A stretch of 64,000 nt of DNA from Magicicada septendecula (Eukaryota; Arthropoda; Insecta; Hemiptera; Cicadidae): NCBI GenBank assembly GCA_034769895.1, contig CM068374.1, forward strand, positions 356,721,802 to 356,785,801, given 5' to 3'. How positions within the stretch are numbered: position 1 is the first letter of the stretch; each line of letters opens with the position of its first letter. Position numbers and translations under genes: made by a program. Shown here piece by piece: positions 1-11,446 of the stretch. The notes beneath the pieces are model-generated. The model was not told where the DNA came from, made no database searches, and saw nothing but the letters and a program-made list of their open reading frames with translations.

Positions 1-795
1 ATGCTATTCGGACGCATTAATTGCGCGACGGGATCGTGTTTCAGTAGTAACGAGGAACCCAATACATTAGCGTATGACGACCAAATTAATGTTAAATAAC
101 TGCTTCACACCTACTTCCTTAAAATCAATCAAACGCCTAAGTATTGTGAAAACATTTTAACCACAAACACTGCCAGCAAAATGGCTAAACATATATTAAT
201 GATATTAATTGATGATTCTTTGGGCTCTTGCTGAAACATGTTAATACAAAGGTTGTTAAAAAAATATATAATCGTGTCGCGCGTGCGTGTAGGTATTTGG
301 TAAGAAATGTTTAAATATTTTTTTTTTGCTGTTTGTAATGTCTCAAGTCTAATACTTCATAAAAATTCGAAGTTTGTTTCGTCACTTACCTCATAGTTTT
401 TGACGGAAAACGTCTTATACCGCGGGGTCCGGTGTGGGGGGAACCTATGCGAAAGTTGATGTTACGATTTTGTGTATACTATTTAAATAAGCAATACACG
501 ATTCAAAAGAGCAAGGATGAGGGAATGTTATGCGAAATTATTCTTGAGCGCATAACGTCACACGCCATCAAAAGATGGCCTGCCTAGTTAGAGTGGAAAA
601 TCACCGGTTCGCTGCGCGGAACAATTAGTATAGCTCGGGAACGCGCATGCGTAGGACGTTATTTTTGGTGCCGTTTTATAAAGCTCTACGACTACTATAA
701 AATAAAACATTAATAGTGATAATAGTGTAAGAACTTAATAAATAATACAGTGAAAAAGTGTTGAACTTGGACAAATTTTCCTTAAAATTTCAAAA
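1..795. other. Non-coding stretch, nothing recognised
   Basis: I see no recognisable gene here. The stretch holds a few short homopolymer runs and a G-rich patch near 424-446. It may include the 5' terminal part of the Helitron-like element that follows, but I could not place a TC-type 5' end. Confidence 0.4.
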
Positions 796-1257
796 ATGTC
801 AAAATATCGTAACAAGATGGTAATTGAATATCGTAAACGCTTACAAAGTAAAAGAAGAATGAGTGAGGAATCCAAAAAGGCCCCTATGACAGCAGCAGAA
901 CGAATTCGGAGGATGAGGCAGCGTCGAAAATTCGAGGCGAACATCGGCTGCGCAGACCCCGCAACACCTAACTCCAGTTCACAAACAACGAATGTCGACA
1001 GTGAGATAAAACTGATGGAATACTACGAAGTAAAAGCAGATGAGACGTTTGAGAATCGAGATTTAACGTTTACAACCCACTGGCGTCTGGCGACGGAGCA
1101 CTTTGAGAAGTCGTTCTACGACAACAAGTTGGGCTTTGTTTGTGGAGTTTGTGATCGTATATGGTTCCAAAATGATTTCCAGAGTAAGACGTTTTCCGCC
1201 AAAAAGCTCATCGGTAGTGACCCCGACACTACCTACCCCCTTTTTTGTAAACGTTGA
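796..1257 (+). pseudogene. Helitron-like N-terminal fragment (153 aa, truncated)
   Basis: The reading frame opens with a real ATG. It has an arginine/lysine-rich N-terminus with AERIRRMRQRRK at residues 34-45, then GFVCGVCDRIWF at residues 113-124. A basic leader followed by a CxVCDRxWF cysteine motif is typical of the region upstream of the Rep/helicase domains in arthropod Helitron proteins of more than 1000 residues. Here the protein stops at 153 aa, just after a second cysteine (FCKR). Neither the Rep HUH motif nor the helicase follows, and the frame shifts into another frame near 1255. It is therefore a broken fragment. The family call rests on motif memory, not on an alignment; a zinc-finger host protein is possible but less likely in this context. 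Confidence 0.5.
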
Positions 1258-1568
1258 AAATATCGGGCACAATTTCAAAATAGTTCAAATGGGGAAAAAT
1301 AGTCACAGTTCTCCTAAACCCGAAAGTTCGCTGTTGGATAAACACGTAAGATCGTATCGGTGAAGATCACGTGACCTGAGACTGCCGCAACGCAGGTAAT
1401 GTCCTACTGCATGCAATGCAGACTCCTGGATCAATGTGTTAGTTCTCTTGTAAAAACTTTCACTCAGCTGCTACACAGAAGGATGAAATACAAATACGAC
1501 ACGAGAGATAATTTGCTTATTTCTTTATATTACTGTTGATCAGTTACACAGGCTTTTTTGCGATTTAA
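1258..1568. other. Spacer, nothing recognised
   Basis: This stretch lies between the Helitron-like relic and the minus-strand RT relic. Its right end may be 3' UTR of the RT element. I see no other structure. Confidence 0.3.
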
Positions 1569-2408
1569 TTACGGCTGGCGCCGCCTCTCGCTTCCTAGCT
1601 TCCACTGGCGCCGGTCTAAACAGTCCTGTTCTGTAAGTCCTCTTGCATTCATTGCATCTCCGACGTCCATTTTCCATGAATGTTTAGCTCTTCCTTTTTT
1701 TCTTCTAGAGGGTGGAGTCCATACTCTTCCCATAACTTGCTTGGCCATCTCCATCCGACATTCTTTTTAGGTGTCCGAACCAATTCAGTCTTCTTGCTTC
1801 TATTGTTTCTATAATGTCGAAGTCGATTCCCATCTCTTGTCTTATCTCTACATTTCTCACTCTATCTACAGCACCTCCGCCAGTAATCCATCTCCATAGC
1901 TCTTATTTTGGATGTATTTCTTGTATTAATTTCGCACAGTTCTGCTCCATATAGGCCTATACTGTCGACTATAGTTTTATATATTCCGATTTTATTGTTT
2001 TTTGTTATTCGTGAACTCCAAAGCAGACTGTTTAATTGTTTTGTTGCTGTCTTAGCTTGTTCTATTCTTACTTTTATTTCTTGGTTGCTGTCACCATCCG
2101 ATGTCATTGTTACACCTGATAATCAAATACTTGATTATAGTTTTTAATATTTTTTATCACTTTTGTTCCTAGTTCTAGGTCTTGACCTTCACCGCCTACT
2201 ATAAGGTACTCAGTTTTTGAGGTATTTATTTCGAGACCCCATTTCGCATATTCTTCTGCTAGTTTCCTAAGCATATAACACATCAATTTCGTCCTCTGCA
2301 ATTACAGCCTGATCGTCTGCAAAGTGTATTGTAAACATCTTGTCATTTCCAACTTGTACACCCATATTACGGCATTTGTTCTTCCATGATGTTAGGGCTT
2401 CGTTTGGA
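1569..2408 (-). pseudogene. Non-LTR retrotransposon reverse transcriptase, 3' half, frameshifted
   Basis: Read on the minus strand, the region starts with SWKNKCRNMGVQVGND and the catalytic FADDQAVIAED (about 2297-2340). It continues through LRKLAEEYAKWGLEINTSKT (about 2210-2280), an IYKTIVDSIGLYGAELCEIN stretch (about 1930-2000) and a WRRCCR box, and ends in the conserved tail MNARGLTEQDCLDRRQWKLG. This is the usual order of the RT palm, thumb and C-terminal region in insect non-LTR elements. At least one frameshift follows FADD near 2290 and others lie near 2108 and 1860, so it is dead. The endonuclease and N-terminal RT are absent, as expected for a 5'-truncated insertion. The 3' end lies around 1545-1568. 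Confidence 0.85.
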
Positions 2409-2784
2409 CACAGGCTTCATCTTCGAACTATTCCAATGGACGGAGAATACTGCAATCAGTGAGAGATGATCTCGTGTTTCCGTTACGTGGAAACATACAC
2501 CATTATTATACAATAATTTACTGCAAAAAGAAGTTCGTGCAGTGATAAGACGATGGTTTTCGTGGATTACAATCGACGTCGAGTTCGCGTACCTTGTATT
2601 GCTTTTCTGACAACATTGTCCTTACGGTGGCGAAGCGTTCTCCCAGTAGTAGTAGGCCTACGTTCTGTGTGCTGCGAAACCTAGTTGATACTCCACGGTA
2701 CGTCAGCAGTCAGACGCTCCATACCGACCCGAAAGTAACCTACCATTCATAGAGGACGAAATCTAAAGGATTATGACAAAATAT
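2409..2784. other. Spacer, nothing recognised
   Basis: I see no coding signal or clear repeat in this stretch. It includes one copy of the frequent TAGGCCT core near 2650. Confidence 0.3.
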
Positions 2785-3648
2785 ACGACCCGACGTTTAA
2801 TCAAAACGTTCGTGCAATTTTTGTGTCCAATTAAAAAATTGTTCTTATGTGACGTTTGTATCCATCTAAGTCACAATGGCCCTAAGATTTTTACGCTATT
2901 GGACGAATAGTTTAGATTTGAGAACCAATTGAGTGAGTTATGTTTCGGAGTATTTAGCGAATTTTTTGACATTCAGCAATGCAAGATTGAAAAATGTGGA
3001 GTAAAGTTTATGTAAAGAATTAGATAAACTGTTCTGTCGTGGAGAAAGTGTTGCAGAAGGCTTCTGGGAAATCGGGTATCCATAAACAAGCAGTTCAAAT
3101 CTTCAAAGATTGTCGTGAAAAAAATGAAGATCATGATAATCATATGAAGAGTATAGTTTTGTTTTCCATTAATCTTTACCATCAGGTGCAAAGATAAATT
3201 TAAAAAAACTTCTGGCATTTTACGTCTCACGACGTGTATTCGTAGGAAACGTTGAAATGGAAGAGCAGTTTATGGAAATTGCACGCCGATATGCACCAGT
3301 CAATGCTTCTTCAAGAACTTTAGGCGAGAAAAAACATTGTACTGACGCCGCAACTGCCGTATTCGTCGTATTTGCCCCATATCTGATCTTTCTTCTTCTG
3401 AATAATGAAAAGCACCATGAAAGGACAACTCTCAAAGGCGTAAAAAGAAAATCGGTGAGCGAGCTGAAGGTTACACAAAAAAGGGGGTTCGAGAACTGTT
3501 TTTAAGACTGAAAAACACATTTGCATAAATAACCAATAACCGATTGATGATATAGGCCTACTGAAGAGAGCGTTGTAAATGTAGATGAACCAATGCATAA
3601 TTTTTCAAATAAACAAAAATTGCGCGAACTGTTTCATCAAACCTCGTA
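2785..3648 (+). mobile_element. Decayed mariner-family element, copy A
   Basis: The ends are inverted versions of each other: a GTTTAATCAAAACGTTCGTG-like left end near 2796 and its complement near 3620-3646. The interior aligns by eye with copies at 29340-29790 and 53313-54195. The coding signal is badly broken. A LQKASG/FKDCRE-like stretch near 3050-3120 resembles the mariner helix-turn-helix region, and near 3350-3500 there are traces of PYS..L (position of the third catalytic Asp) and a SELKVTQKRGFENCF tail. Stops and frameshifts are frequent. The mariner call is strengthened by copy C, which keeps PYSPD. Length of about 860 bp is shorter than a full 1.3-kb mariner, so internal deletion is likely. 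Confidence 0.6.
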
Positions 3649-3869
3649 GCTATCAAAGAGTAAATCACGAGAGTTAATAGACCAGCACTAACAATCGTAG
3701 GCAGTCCTGTCCCGACGTGAGAAGACTTCGCATCCTTGAAAACGCTGAACTATAAGGAGAAACATCACTGGATGTTTACCTCACAAGCCTAAGTCTTGTG
3801 TCTGATTAACTTAATACTCCTTTATGGGTGTAGATTGTAAATTGTTAATTGTCAGAAAAATAAAAACCT
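3649..3869. other. Spacer
   Basis: Short non-coding stretch between mariner copy A and the M-family copy. Nothing was recognised. Confidence 0.3.
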
Positions 3870-4560
3870 AAATCGTTATGGAGAACCATACTTCCATGTT
3901 CTAATTAATTATCAAATTATTTTTAATACGTACACAAAAACTCAGAACGAAACCAAATATTTCTGCATGCTTTTGGTAAAAACGCTGAGAAAGATAATCA
4001 AAATACAAATTGCACCTAGTTGTTATTTTAAAAATAAAGAATTAATTTGATTAAATTATCTTTTATTTAAACAACGCGAAAAAAGCGAAAATTTTTAAGT
4101 TTTCGATCGAATAAATTTATAACATCAAACAAAAAATTATCCCCTCCCCCTTCAACTACCTTTTTCATTTATAGATATTTCATCTACCTTTCTACAGTGG
4201 ATTATTATGGCCTTTTTTCAGGATTCTTAATTTAGCAAAATTAAGTACTTTACTCTTGTTAAAACGTATAACGTTGCAGGTAAAACTATCCCTTCCGTTT
4301 AAACGATCTTCACCAAAATCAATAGGCTTTGAGTACTCTACAGCTCGGGCACATATGCAAAAAATTATTTGATTCTGATAGAATTTGCGGCAGTTATTGT
4401 TCGCCATAGAAAAAAATCTACACACAGACACACACACACTTTTCGGAAAATGACTTTTCTTCATGTTTTCAGGGTAGTATAATCAGAATCTGCCCTTACC
4501 TCGGACACGATTTTTTTCGCGATCACCATACTTCCATTTCCTTACGGAACATGGAAGTAA
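3870..4560. mobile_element. M-family TIR element, copy M1
   Basis: The left end carries ATGGAGAACCATACTTCC and the inverted ends are CTTCCATGTTC at 3891-3901 and GAACATGGAAG at 4547-4557. The interior shares a long block with M2 (31098-31660), M3 (34598-35448) and M4 (44755-45482), including TTCACCAAAATCAATAGGC and TTTGCGGCAGTTAT. No transposase is visible, so it behaves like a non-autonomous TIR element. The superfamily is unknown. A CA-rich stretch lies near 4418-4438. Confidence 0.65.
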
Positions 4561-5110
4561 ACATTAAAATGTTTTATTGATCTAAAACGTGTGTCGTCAG
4601 TCTATGAGAGGAGATAGTGAGTAAGGGAGTTGTTCCACAGAAGGATTGTTGCGTGGAAGTAATATTTAAGGGTGAAACGTCGGAACCACGTTTTACTTGT
4701 TCGTAAAACGAAGAAAATGATACTGAATAGTGAATGATGTTTACACGGAAAGCGTAATAAGATCCCCTAATGGTGTAGAATGCTTTATGAGCGAGTAAAT
4801 CCGAATAAGCCGCTGCTCATGTATAATATATACGTAATACCTGTCAACGCTGTTTTCCCAGCCTGTGTTGTATCCCGTTCATTTCAACCAGTGTGCACAA
4901 TGTCTGTCTTATTATAACTTACACAATAGTTCATTTTGTATGTACTTAATCGGTGTATGTTCAGCATAATTAAACCCAAGATATGGTCCAAAAAGGATTT
5001 TAACTTTTTATTTACTTTGTTCTTATATTCCCCCCCAACCCAAAAAAAAAATAGTGTAATTAAATATTACATACAAAGTAAAAATGTCTAAATAAACGTG
5101 TTTATCAAAA
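4561..5110. other. AT-rich spacer, nothing recognised
   Basis: Non-coding stretch with homopolymer runs (C-run and A-run near 5028-5050). I see no repeat shared with the rest of the window. Confidence 0.3.
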
Positions 5111-6334
5111 TTAGAGGTGGACCGATATACCTATAACAGGTATTTTGGAACGATTATTTTTGTGGAACGAATATAACTCTTCTTTTTTTTTCTTCAGCGG
5201 CGCAACAACCCATTACCGAGTCAAGGCCTCCTTTAACAGCCTCCGCCAGTTGTCCCGGTCAAGTGCAGCTGCTCTCCAGTTCCGGGTCCCAAGGATATGG
5301 CGCGCATGATCTTCTCCTCCTTCTTCAGGGGCGCAACAACCCATTACTGAGTCAAGGCCGCCTTTAACAGCCTCCGCCAGTTGTCCCGATCAAGTGCAAC
5401 TGCTCTCCAGTTCATATTGGAACGAATAGAACAGTGACTGAAGAGTTGAAATATCTGTTCCGATTCAACGACAACTGAGAAATCGAAATACCCGTTCCGA
5501 TTACTCGCGGCCTCGCGGGACCCCCCCCCCCCGCAACTAACGAATAAACGGGTACTACGAGTACAAAGTCACAGTTATTGGTGCTGAATACTTGATTCTG
5601 CGCATGTGCCGATTGCCATACAAGTACGAAACGAAGCAAAGCAGCAAGGTTCAGATTATCTCTATGACAAAGAGACTAAGCTGTTTTTAATAAAGGAGAA
5701 AAATTCAGACTGACGTTACATTCATTCTCGTGTGTTATGCAGATCATATATCTGCAGATTATATATGCAGATTATAATAACAAATTATATATTATACTAG
5801 TCACCAGCTTGGTAAATTTTGAAAAAGCGAATTATATTGTGTTATAACCTACAGAATGGCTGATAGGTCATATTAGTACTTTTTGTTAATGTGATTTCGG
5901 AAATGATTTTAACTTCACTGCACACCTCACGTAAATTTTTTTACATTATTTGTTGTGCTATTACGTGCTCTCTAAATTTCATTGCCTGAGTTTCGCAATT
6001 GATTTGTGTAACCAGAATGGAACCAATAATTTAATATTAAATCTATGTCAGTTTGTTTACTTCTAGTGAAAACTTAAATTAGTATTCCCAAAGGGAGATA
6101 GGCCTATAAATTCGCTTGTTTCTTATTTTCTTTTAAACAGTAACAGCTTAAGAAAGTCATAGTGTAAAATAACACTGTTAATACTTTTAGTTTCTATTTA
6201 TTTCTTATAACAAATTATATAATACAGATATATGTATAATAGGTATATAATAACAGGTATTCGTATCTGTTATTTTTTCGGAACGATTTCGTTCGTACCT
6301 GTGATTTTCAAATACTAGTTTAGCACACCTCTAA
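5111..6334. mobile_element. hAT-like non-autonomous element with TTAGAGGTG ends
   Basis: The ends are TTAGAGGTG (5111-5119) and CACCTCTAA (6326-6334). Both are followed inward by similar sequence containing AACAGGTATT and GGAACGA motifs in inverted orientation. TAGAGGTG-type ends are common in hobo/Ac-like hAT elements. No transposase is visible. A tandemly repeated non-LTR tail (5185-5416) sits inside the left arm and separates the GGAACGA blocks. A poly-C run lies at about 5521-5533. No clear 8-bp target duplication was found, so the exact boundaries are uncertain. Confidence 0.5.
5185..5416 (-). repeat. Two tandem copies of a non-LTR retrotransposon C-terminal tail
   Basis: Two direct units of about 92 bp, at about 5190-5282 and 5327-5416, are over 90% alike and lie 135-137 bp apart. 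On the minus strand each reads NWRAAALDRDNWRRLLKEA-like sequence, the conserved DRDxWR signature at the end of many insect RT proteins, followed by an untranslated tail of AAG repeats. The segment interrupts the hAT-like element at 5111-6334 and so was probably inserted into it. Confidence 0.6.
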
Positions 6335-7096
6335 GTGTAAATTAATTTAAAAAATGTAAACTCTACACGAGCACTTGTTTGCACTGCTTTCAAAAATTCT
6401 CTGTCTACTGGGATCTTGAGATTTATCCAGCGAAGTCGTGGATTTATCTATGGTTTTGCATATGGATGTTTGCAAAACCATAAAAATTAAGTATAAAACT
6501 GTCAAGGGCGCTATTGAAGAACGTTGAAGAGAAAGATCAGAAGGGAGGGTAATGTTTTGAAATTTTATAAGGTGGTAGCAGTGGAATTTGGAAGGCTGGT
6601 GTATTCGGAAGCCGAATACAGGTTGTGAATGAGATTTTTAACATCAGTACTGAGAATAACGCGTGGTAGCCGGCAATTCTTATGTAAGGAGCAATGCTTA
6701 ATTCTTGGAATATGTCAGCGTAAATGACAAAACGAAGCAGTACATGATGAATCATGCATAAGAATCGTGTAAACAAAAGGATGCGAAACAAATTTCGGTT
6801 TATAATCCGATAAGAAAAAGAGTACACAACGGATCGTAAGTGCAAAGCTGGAAGGCGAAAGAAAAGAAGAAGGAATTTTCGAACGCATTCTGCAGGTCCA
6901 CAGAAGTTAAGTTGTTCTATTTGATTGTCCGATTTTTCTCGGGATCTACGTGTACATTCAGTCCTAAAATAGTTGTCCGTGTGCCGTCGTTTTTAATCAA
7001 ATCAACCACGCACATTTAATAAAGCAAAATCAACGTCTTCTTGTCGGAAATGCAGGTAATTGGTATACACAAAACTATAGACCATTGTTTTGATAA
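6335..7096. other. Spacer, nothing recognised
   Basis: Non-coding stretch. Short frames are stop-rich and match nothing I recognise. Confidence 0.3.
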
Positions 7097-7098
7097 TA

Positions 7099-8040
7099 CA
7101 GTATAACCTCACTAATTCGTCACCTACGGGCCGAAGGGGTGACGAATTAGTGGAATAAACGAATTAGTGAGCAAGTAATAAGCAAACCCATTAAAGACAA
7201 CATAAAATGCTTTATTACAACACTAGCATTGTACAGTACTAATGTTATGCTCAAACGTATTTATTGCTGGAAATTTTCAAACTCAAACAAGTTAAGCACT
7301 GCAATTGCAAAAAAAAATTGTTTAATGATTGTGAAAAAATCTGTAATTTTCTTCAGTTTTTCCTGTCTACTGTACTTTTAAGAGCCAAATTGTGTATTTG
7401 ATGCAGTGAAATTATTTTAGCCAGTTTTCTTCATCTTGGCCTCCGTACCACTTGATTGTTGTAGTCAGTTATTGAATGGCCTCCTTATGAAAGATTGCGG
7501 GTATTATTGGCTTCATCGTAGCCTTCTGTGGATACGTATGTAACAGTTTCATCGTCACTAAACATTTCGTAGTCTATTTCACATCAATTCTTGACGTCGT
7601 CTTCATTCAAACTGTTAAATGCTGGTAGGGATTGGCACATATCTAACATTTCCGATGTGGGGTCAAGACCTTCTGGTTCTGTAACGTAATTCGGATGGCC
7701 GAAACTTATTCCAGGCAGATTTTAGAGTGTTTTCCGGAATGCTTTGGCTGTCATCAGCAATCCGACTGAATTTTCGGAAATGTATTAACACAACACAACA
7801 CTTATTGTTCCATGTACGCGAGTACGAAATACCCATTCTCGGAACGAGTACCTTCCGCAATCCGTTCTCGTTGCCATTATTAGAACCCCAGCCACAATCA
7901 GCACGTTTCTGGTTTACCCCGGCTATAATTAGAGCGTATATGTTACTCGCTTGTTAATAAAGAAAAAGAAAAAACTTGAGTGGGTGACGAATTACAGAGG
8001 GAGACGAATTAGTAGGTGACGAATTAGTGAGGATCCAGTG
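7099..8040. mobile_element. pogo/Tigger-like element with TA target duplication
   Basis: The element begins CAGTATAACCTCACTAATTC at 7099 and ends with the inverted counterpart GAATTAGTGAGGATCCAGTG at 8040. A TA lies on each side (7097-7098 and 8041-8042), as expected for Tc1/mariner/pogo insertions. The GACGAATTA motif recurs several times just inside both ends and may be a subterminal transposase-binding repeat. The interior contains minus-strand remnants of a Tigger-type transposase C-terminus. At 942 bp it is shorter than an autonomous element. Confidence 0.8.
7440..7860 (-). pseudogene. Remnant of Tigger/pogo transposase C-terminal region
   Basis: Read on the minus strand, the stretch near 7715-7790 gives ENTLKSAWNKFRPS, which resembles the end of the DDE domain in Tigger proteins, where a SW.KLWP-like box follows the catalytic core. 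Downstream, about 7500-7700, come an acidic stretch with MLDMCQSLPAFNSLNEDDVK and DYEMFSDDETVTYV, typical of the Tigger tail. A stop and a frameshift break it. The DNA-binding and catalytic parts are missing, consistent with an internally deleted element. Confidence 0.6.
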
Positions 8041-8046
8041 TATTCA

Positions 8047-8320
8047 CTTACCGTTTCAAAATACACATTACTTATTTAAGATATGTAGCAAACAAAACCT
8101 AAAAAGATGGTAAGGTAGGCCTAGAGATACAGTTTAAAGTAATTTTAAAGTAAAACTATGAATCTACATAACGTGGTGTGAATGTATGTTGTATCATATT
8201 CACAATCACAAAACCATTCTACAATCACAAGACGGCGAGACGAGGAAAAAAATTCGTCTGAAGTGGCCACTTGGGTCACTTGGGGTGACTTCCCCTATCA
8301 CCCCGTGGATCCGGACTGGA
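8047..8320 (+). repeat. hAT-like repeat fragment (same family as 51840-52108)
   Basis: The sequence from CAAAATACACATTACT through CACAAAACCATTCTAC to CCCCGTGGATCCGGAC matches 51875-52105 in the same orientation and 9967-10215 in reverse. It ends in a degenerate hAT-type terminal sequence. It starts within about ten bases of the right TA of the pogo-like element at 7099-8040. The left half of the family is missing here. Confidence 0.65.
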
Positions 8321-8849
8321 TCGTGTGTATAGTGTTATCGCCCATATGGAGACGATAATGATATACAGGCTTAACTAGAGAAACACACACACACACACAC
8401 CCATACATCTTCTGTACGGTATTTGATTATAACTAAGGCCGAAATATTATTATATCCGTGTTGTCGGTGAAAAGATAAGTGTGTAGAATTAAAGTGAAGC
8501 CGGCTGAGGCAGTGTGTAGGCTGCAGTAGACATTTAGAGTTTGCGTGGATTAATGTGAAAACAGTCGCAAGCCGGCGACATAGCGCACATTCCACACAAA
8601 TCTCGACTGCCGCCTCGGTTTCCACAACTGTTCAAAGTAATTTGCAGTTCATTCATTTGACGGATTCCAGCCTACATTACTTACGCTACTTAGCGCCACA
8701 AAGATTTTTCGTAGGAGATGGCTTTACCGAGGGTAATTGAATCGAACGTAATAATTTTCTGACGTACTTGTGTAAATTCTGTTAATTGTTGTGGGGTACT
8801 GTTTCTCAGCGCTTCTCCTCCTCCTCCTCCTCCATTCTCTTAATTTTTA
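8321..8849. other. Spacer with short AC and CTC runs
   Basis: No gene is recognised. A short AC run lies at about 8384-8400 and a CTC triplet run at about 8815-8832. Confidence 0.3.
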
Positions 8850-9612
8850 GACTATTATTTTTTAGCTATGTACGATAATATAGAATTCATAGATGCTAAA
8901 AATTTTTCTTGTTATACATTTTATATTATTATTATTATTAATAAAGCTTTTTACAAGAATTTTGTAAATGTACATTTTGTAATTTTGTAAATTACAGTCT
9001 TCAATAGCGTTCAGCTATCATCTTTTTTTGTTTATTTATTTTATGGTTATACTTTATAGAAATTCTTGTATATTTAGGGAATATGTTTAAACGTGAACAT
9101 TTTGTATTTAAATATATGCTTGTAAAATAATTTATAAGTTGTTTTTTACGTTTAATGAAGATATTGAATAGATGATTCAAGTTATTATTGTCTTCTCTTG
9201 ATGATGATGATGATAACGGAATGCTATTGAAACACTGTAATTTACAAAATAAAATATATTCTTGTAAAAAGTTTTATTATTAATAATAATATAAAAGATA
9301 ATAATATATAACTTATATATAGCAATAACTCTTTTTTAAATATACAAACAGGTTTATTACACAGCATTTGCGTAAACGTTTGAAACGTGAAATAATAGCC
9401 TATAGGAAAATCAGTTCAGTCAGTAACTATCTTGTAAAGAATGTTTCAATAACGCGTATTTTTATTGTGTTGTTACAGTGAACTGTAGGACACGATTTTA
9501 GGATATTATCACACGTTTTTCCACCACTTTAATGTCTTCATTTGTTTTTTCTTTTGTGTGAACCTGACTTGACCAGACCCCCCCCTCCAGCCGAATTGTA
9601 GATACGCCACTG
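8850..9612. mobile_element. hAT-like MITE (family of 14310-14748) split by a foldback
   Basis: The right end reads GTAGATACGCCACTG at 9598-9612. Sequence on both sides of the foldback at 8905-9310 matches the reverse complement of 14310-14748: TTAGACTATTATTTTTTAGC near 8855 and ACAAACAGGTTTATTACAC near 9345 are close together in the other copy. The left terminus is decayed and its position is approximate. Confidence 0.55.
8905..9310. mobile_element. Foldback (hairpin) element of about 400 bp
   Basis: Arms at about 8925-9025 and 9205-9305 are inverted copies of one another, sharing CTTTTTACAAGAAT, TTTGTAAATTACAGT and a TTCAATAGC block, with a loop of about 180 bp. It interrupts the hAT-like MITE at 8850-9612, since the uninterrupted sequence is seen at 14310-14748. 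No coding capacity is seen. Confidence 0.6.
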
Positions 9613-9966
9613 TCATTGCATGACCAAACAATCGCAGTGTTCTTCTCTTCCCTATCTCTACAGCTGATGCTTACTGAATCCGATGTGTGATGTTCTCAAA
9701 CTTGCTTTGGCCGTTCCGAATTGTTCACTATCTAACGTCCTAATTAATCGTATAGTAGGCCTATACTGTACTGACGCCAGTCTTAGTCTTTCGTACAAGG
9801 ATTCCCGAATTGGTTTCTACAATACAGTTTCCCTAATAATGACTGATTATTCAATATGCTCTTAACTCACATCAGTAACATATAAAAACTGCCAGTACCC
9901 TATCGCCTGGTTAACAGTTCGAAAATTGGATTAATATTTCATCGCGTTCAACGACTATATTTGTGG
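9613..9966. other. Spacer, nothing recognised
   Basis: Non-coding stretch with one TAGGCCTA core near 9758. No repeat partner was noticed in the window. Confidence 0.3.
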
Positions 9967-10617
9967 TAGGCGCGGATCCGTATCTCCTCCCGCAAATGGT
10001 CACATCACACGAAAGTGTTTTCGTTGTCTTGTGACTGTAGAATGGTTTTGTGGATGTGAAAGTGATACAAAATCCATACGACGTTATGTAGGATCGCAGT
10101 GCTTTCGCTGTAAAATCACTTTAAATTGTAACTGTACCTTACACCACTGTTACCTTACCTTAATTTTTGTTTGATACATAACTTAAATTAGTAATGTGTA
10201 TTTTATGTGACACAAGACAGGAATTAAAAGTACAACCAGTAACGGAACTAGCAGAAAACTATAAAAAAAGATGGAAAGAGCATGTTATGCGCATGTCTCC
10301 AGAAATAATTCCAAGAAAAATCCTGAATTATAAGCCAACCGGCGGTAGACCGAGACGGAGATGGTGAAGCCGGAACAGGCAACCTGCCTAATCCTGGACA
10401 GATAGATGATGATGATGATTTTATGTGATGATTATGAAAATAACTGAACTGAACTGACAAACACAGATATGATTTTACACTTGTACCTTAATAAGTTTCT
10501 TGTGTTGACACTGTATTTTTGTCTTCAATCATTGCTATCATTAATACTTTAGTCTATTAAAGAATGGTCCAACTTTTCATATCCCCCCCCCCCAACTGTT
10601 TGCTGGATTCGCTCCTG
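9967..10617 (-). mobile_element. hAT-like repeat, reverse copy, carrying a non-LTR tail
   Basis: The left terminus (GGCGCGGATCC near 9969) and right terminus (GGATTCGCTCCTG ending 10617) are degenerate versions of the CAGGGGCGAATCC ends at 50391. The interior is the reverse complement of the uninterrupted parts of 50391-52108. In this copy the Tigger element found at 50492-51772 is absent, so it serves as an empty site for that insertion. A separate RT tail (10225-10430) interrupts it instead. A C-run lies at 10583-10593. Confidence 0.65.
10225..10430 (+). pseudogene. Non-LTR RT C-terminal tail fragment
   Basis: The plus strand reads ELAENYKKRWKEHVMRM, then IPRKILNYKPTGGRPRRRW, the conserved box near the end of many insect non-LTR RT proteins. 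A stop follows, and the fragment ends in a GAT-repeat tail at about 10409-10420. Only about 70 codons remain, so this is a severely 5'-truncated insertion. Confidence 0.75.
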
Positions 10618-11446
10618 GCTAAGATGGAACAGGAAAATGTTATTCATGGAACTAAACTGATGATCATGGCGATGGTCTGTGGTTTAGATTTTGTTCTCTC
10701 GTTTAAAGTCCGCCAAAAAGGCCGCATCTTACGTAATAACAGTGTTTTTGCACTCCTTGTTCGTCAATACTATTGGAATAGTTCATTTACCCGTGCGCTA
10801 GGTAAACGTGTCACACAGCCAAAGTGTATGATAAGAGAAAACGGCAAGTTACATGTACCTCTTTCTACAAGTGAAGTAATTACACGACGCAAAGCTACAC
10901 TAGTGGCATCGAATCTGTTTAAAAATACCGTAGCGTGCTTTAACCAAAGATCTGTAAACCTAAAGGTTTAGATCTTTGTGTTTAACGCACGCGCGCACGC
11001 ACGCACACACACACACACATACCAATCAGCCCCAACAAGATCTCGCCGCGTATTTACCGTAGCTCTAGCGGCGTGCTGGTGTACCGACCCCTTTCATTAC
11101 GTCCACGCAGAGAGAACATTAACTTTTCATTTGCATACGTAACAAAATGTACACAACAGTTCGCTTAAGGTACAGACCTAAAGGGTACAAAAACCAAAAT
11201 TAACATTCAATTAAATTTACACAACGTGGATACTGAGAAAGTGTGTTTAATTTCCAATTCCGTTTAGCTCTCTTGGGTTCGGACAGCGTTCGCAAAAAAC
11301 CATACATGTCGGGCACAGTTGCAGCACACGTGTGTATACAAAACACAACACGGTTCATATAAAAATGTTCAACTTTTCGTATCCCTCCCAAAAGTGAAAC
11401 TCTTTCCCCCATCACCAAATTCCTTACTGGATCCGCCCCTGACATT
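10618..11446 (-). repeat. Inverted copy of the 49590-50390 repeat
   Basis: Matches the reverse complement of 49590-50390: for example GACGCAAAGCTACACTAGTG near 10887 and CACAACGTGGATACTGAG near 11219. It ends at 11446 in GGATCCGCCCCTG, an intact hAT-like terminus lost or replaced in the other copies. Open frames here and in the partner copies share no conserved protein, so I treat them as non-coding. An AC run lies at about 11004-11020. Confidence 0.65.

Noticed and set aside
10564-10971. 135-codon plus-strand frame as a gene
   Set aside because: It spans a hAT-like terminus and the inverted copy of the 49.6-50.4 kb repeat. The corresponding sequence in the other copies is not open.
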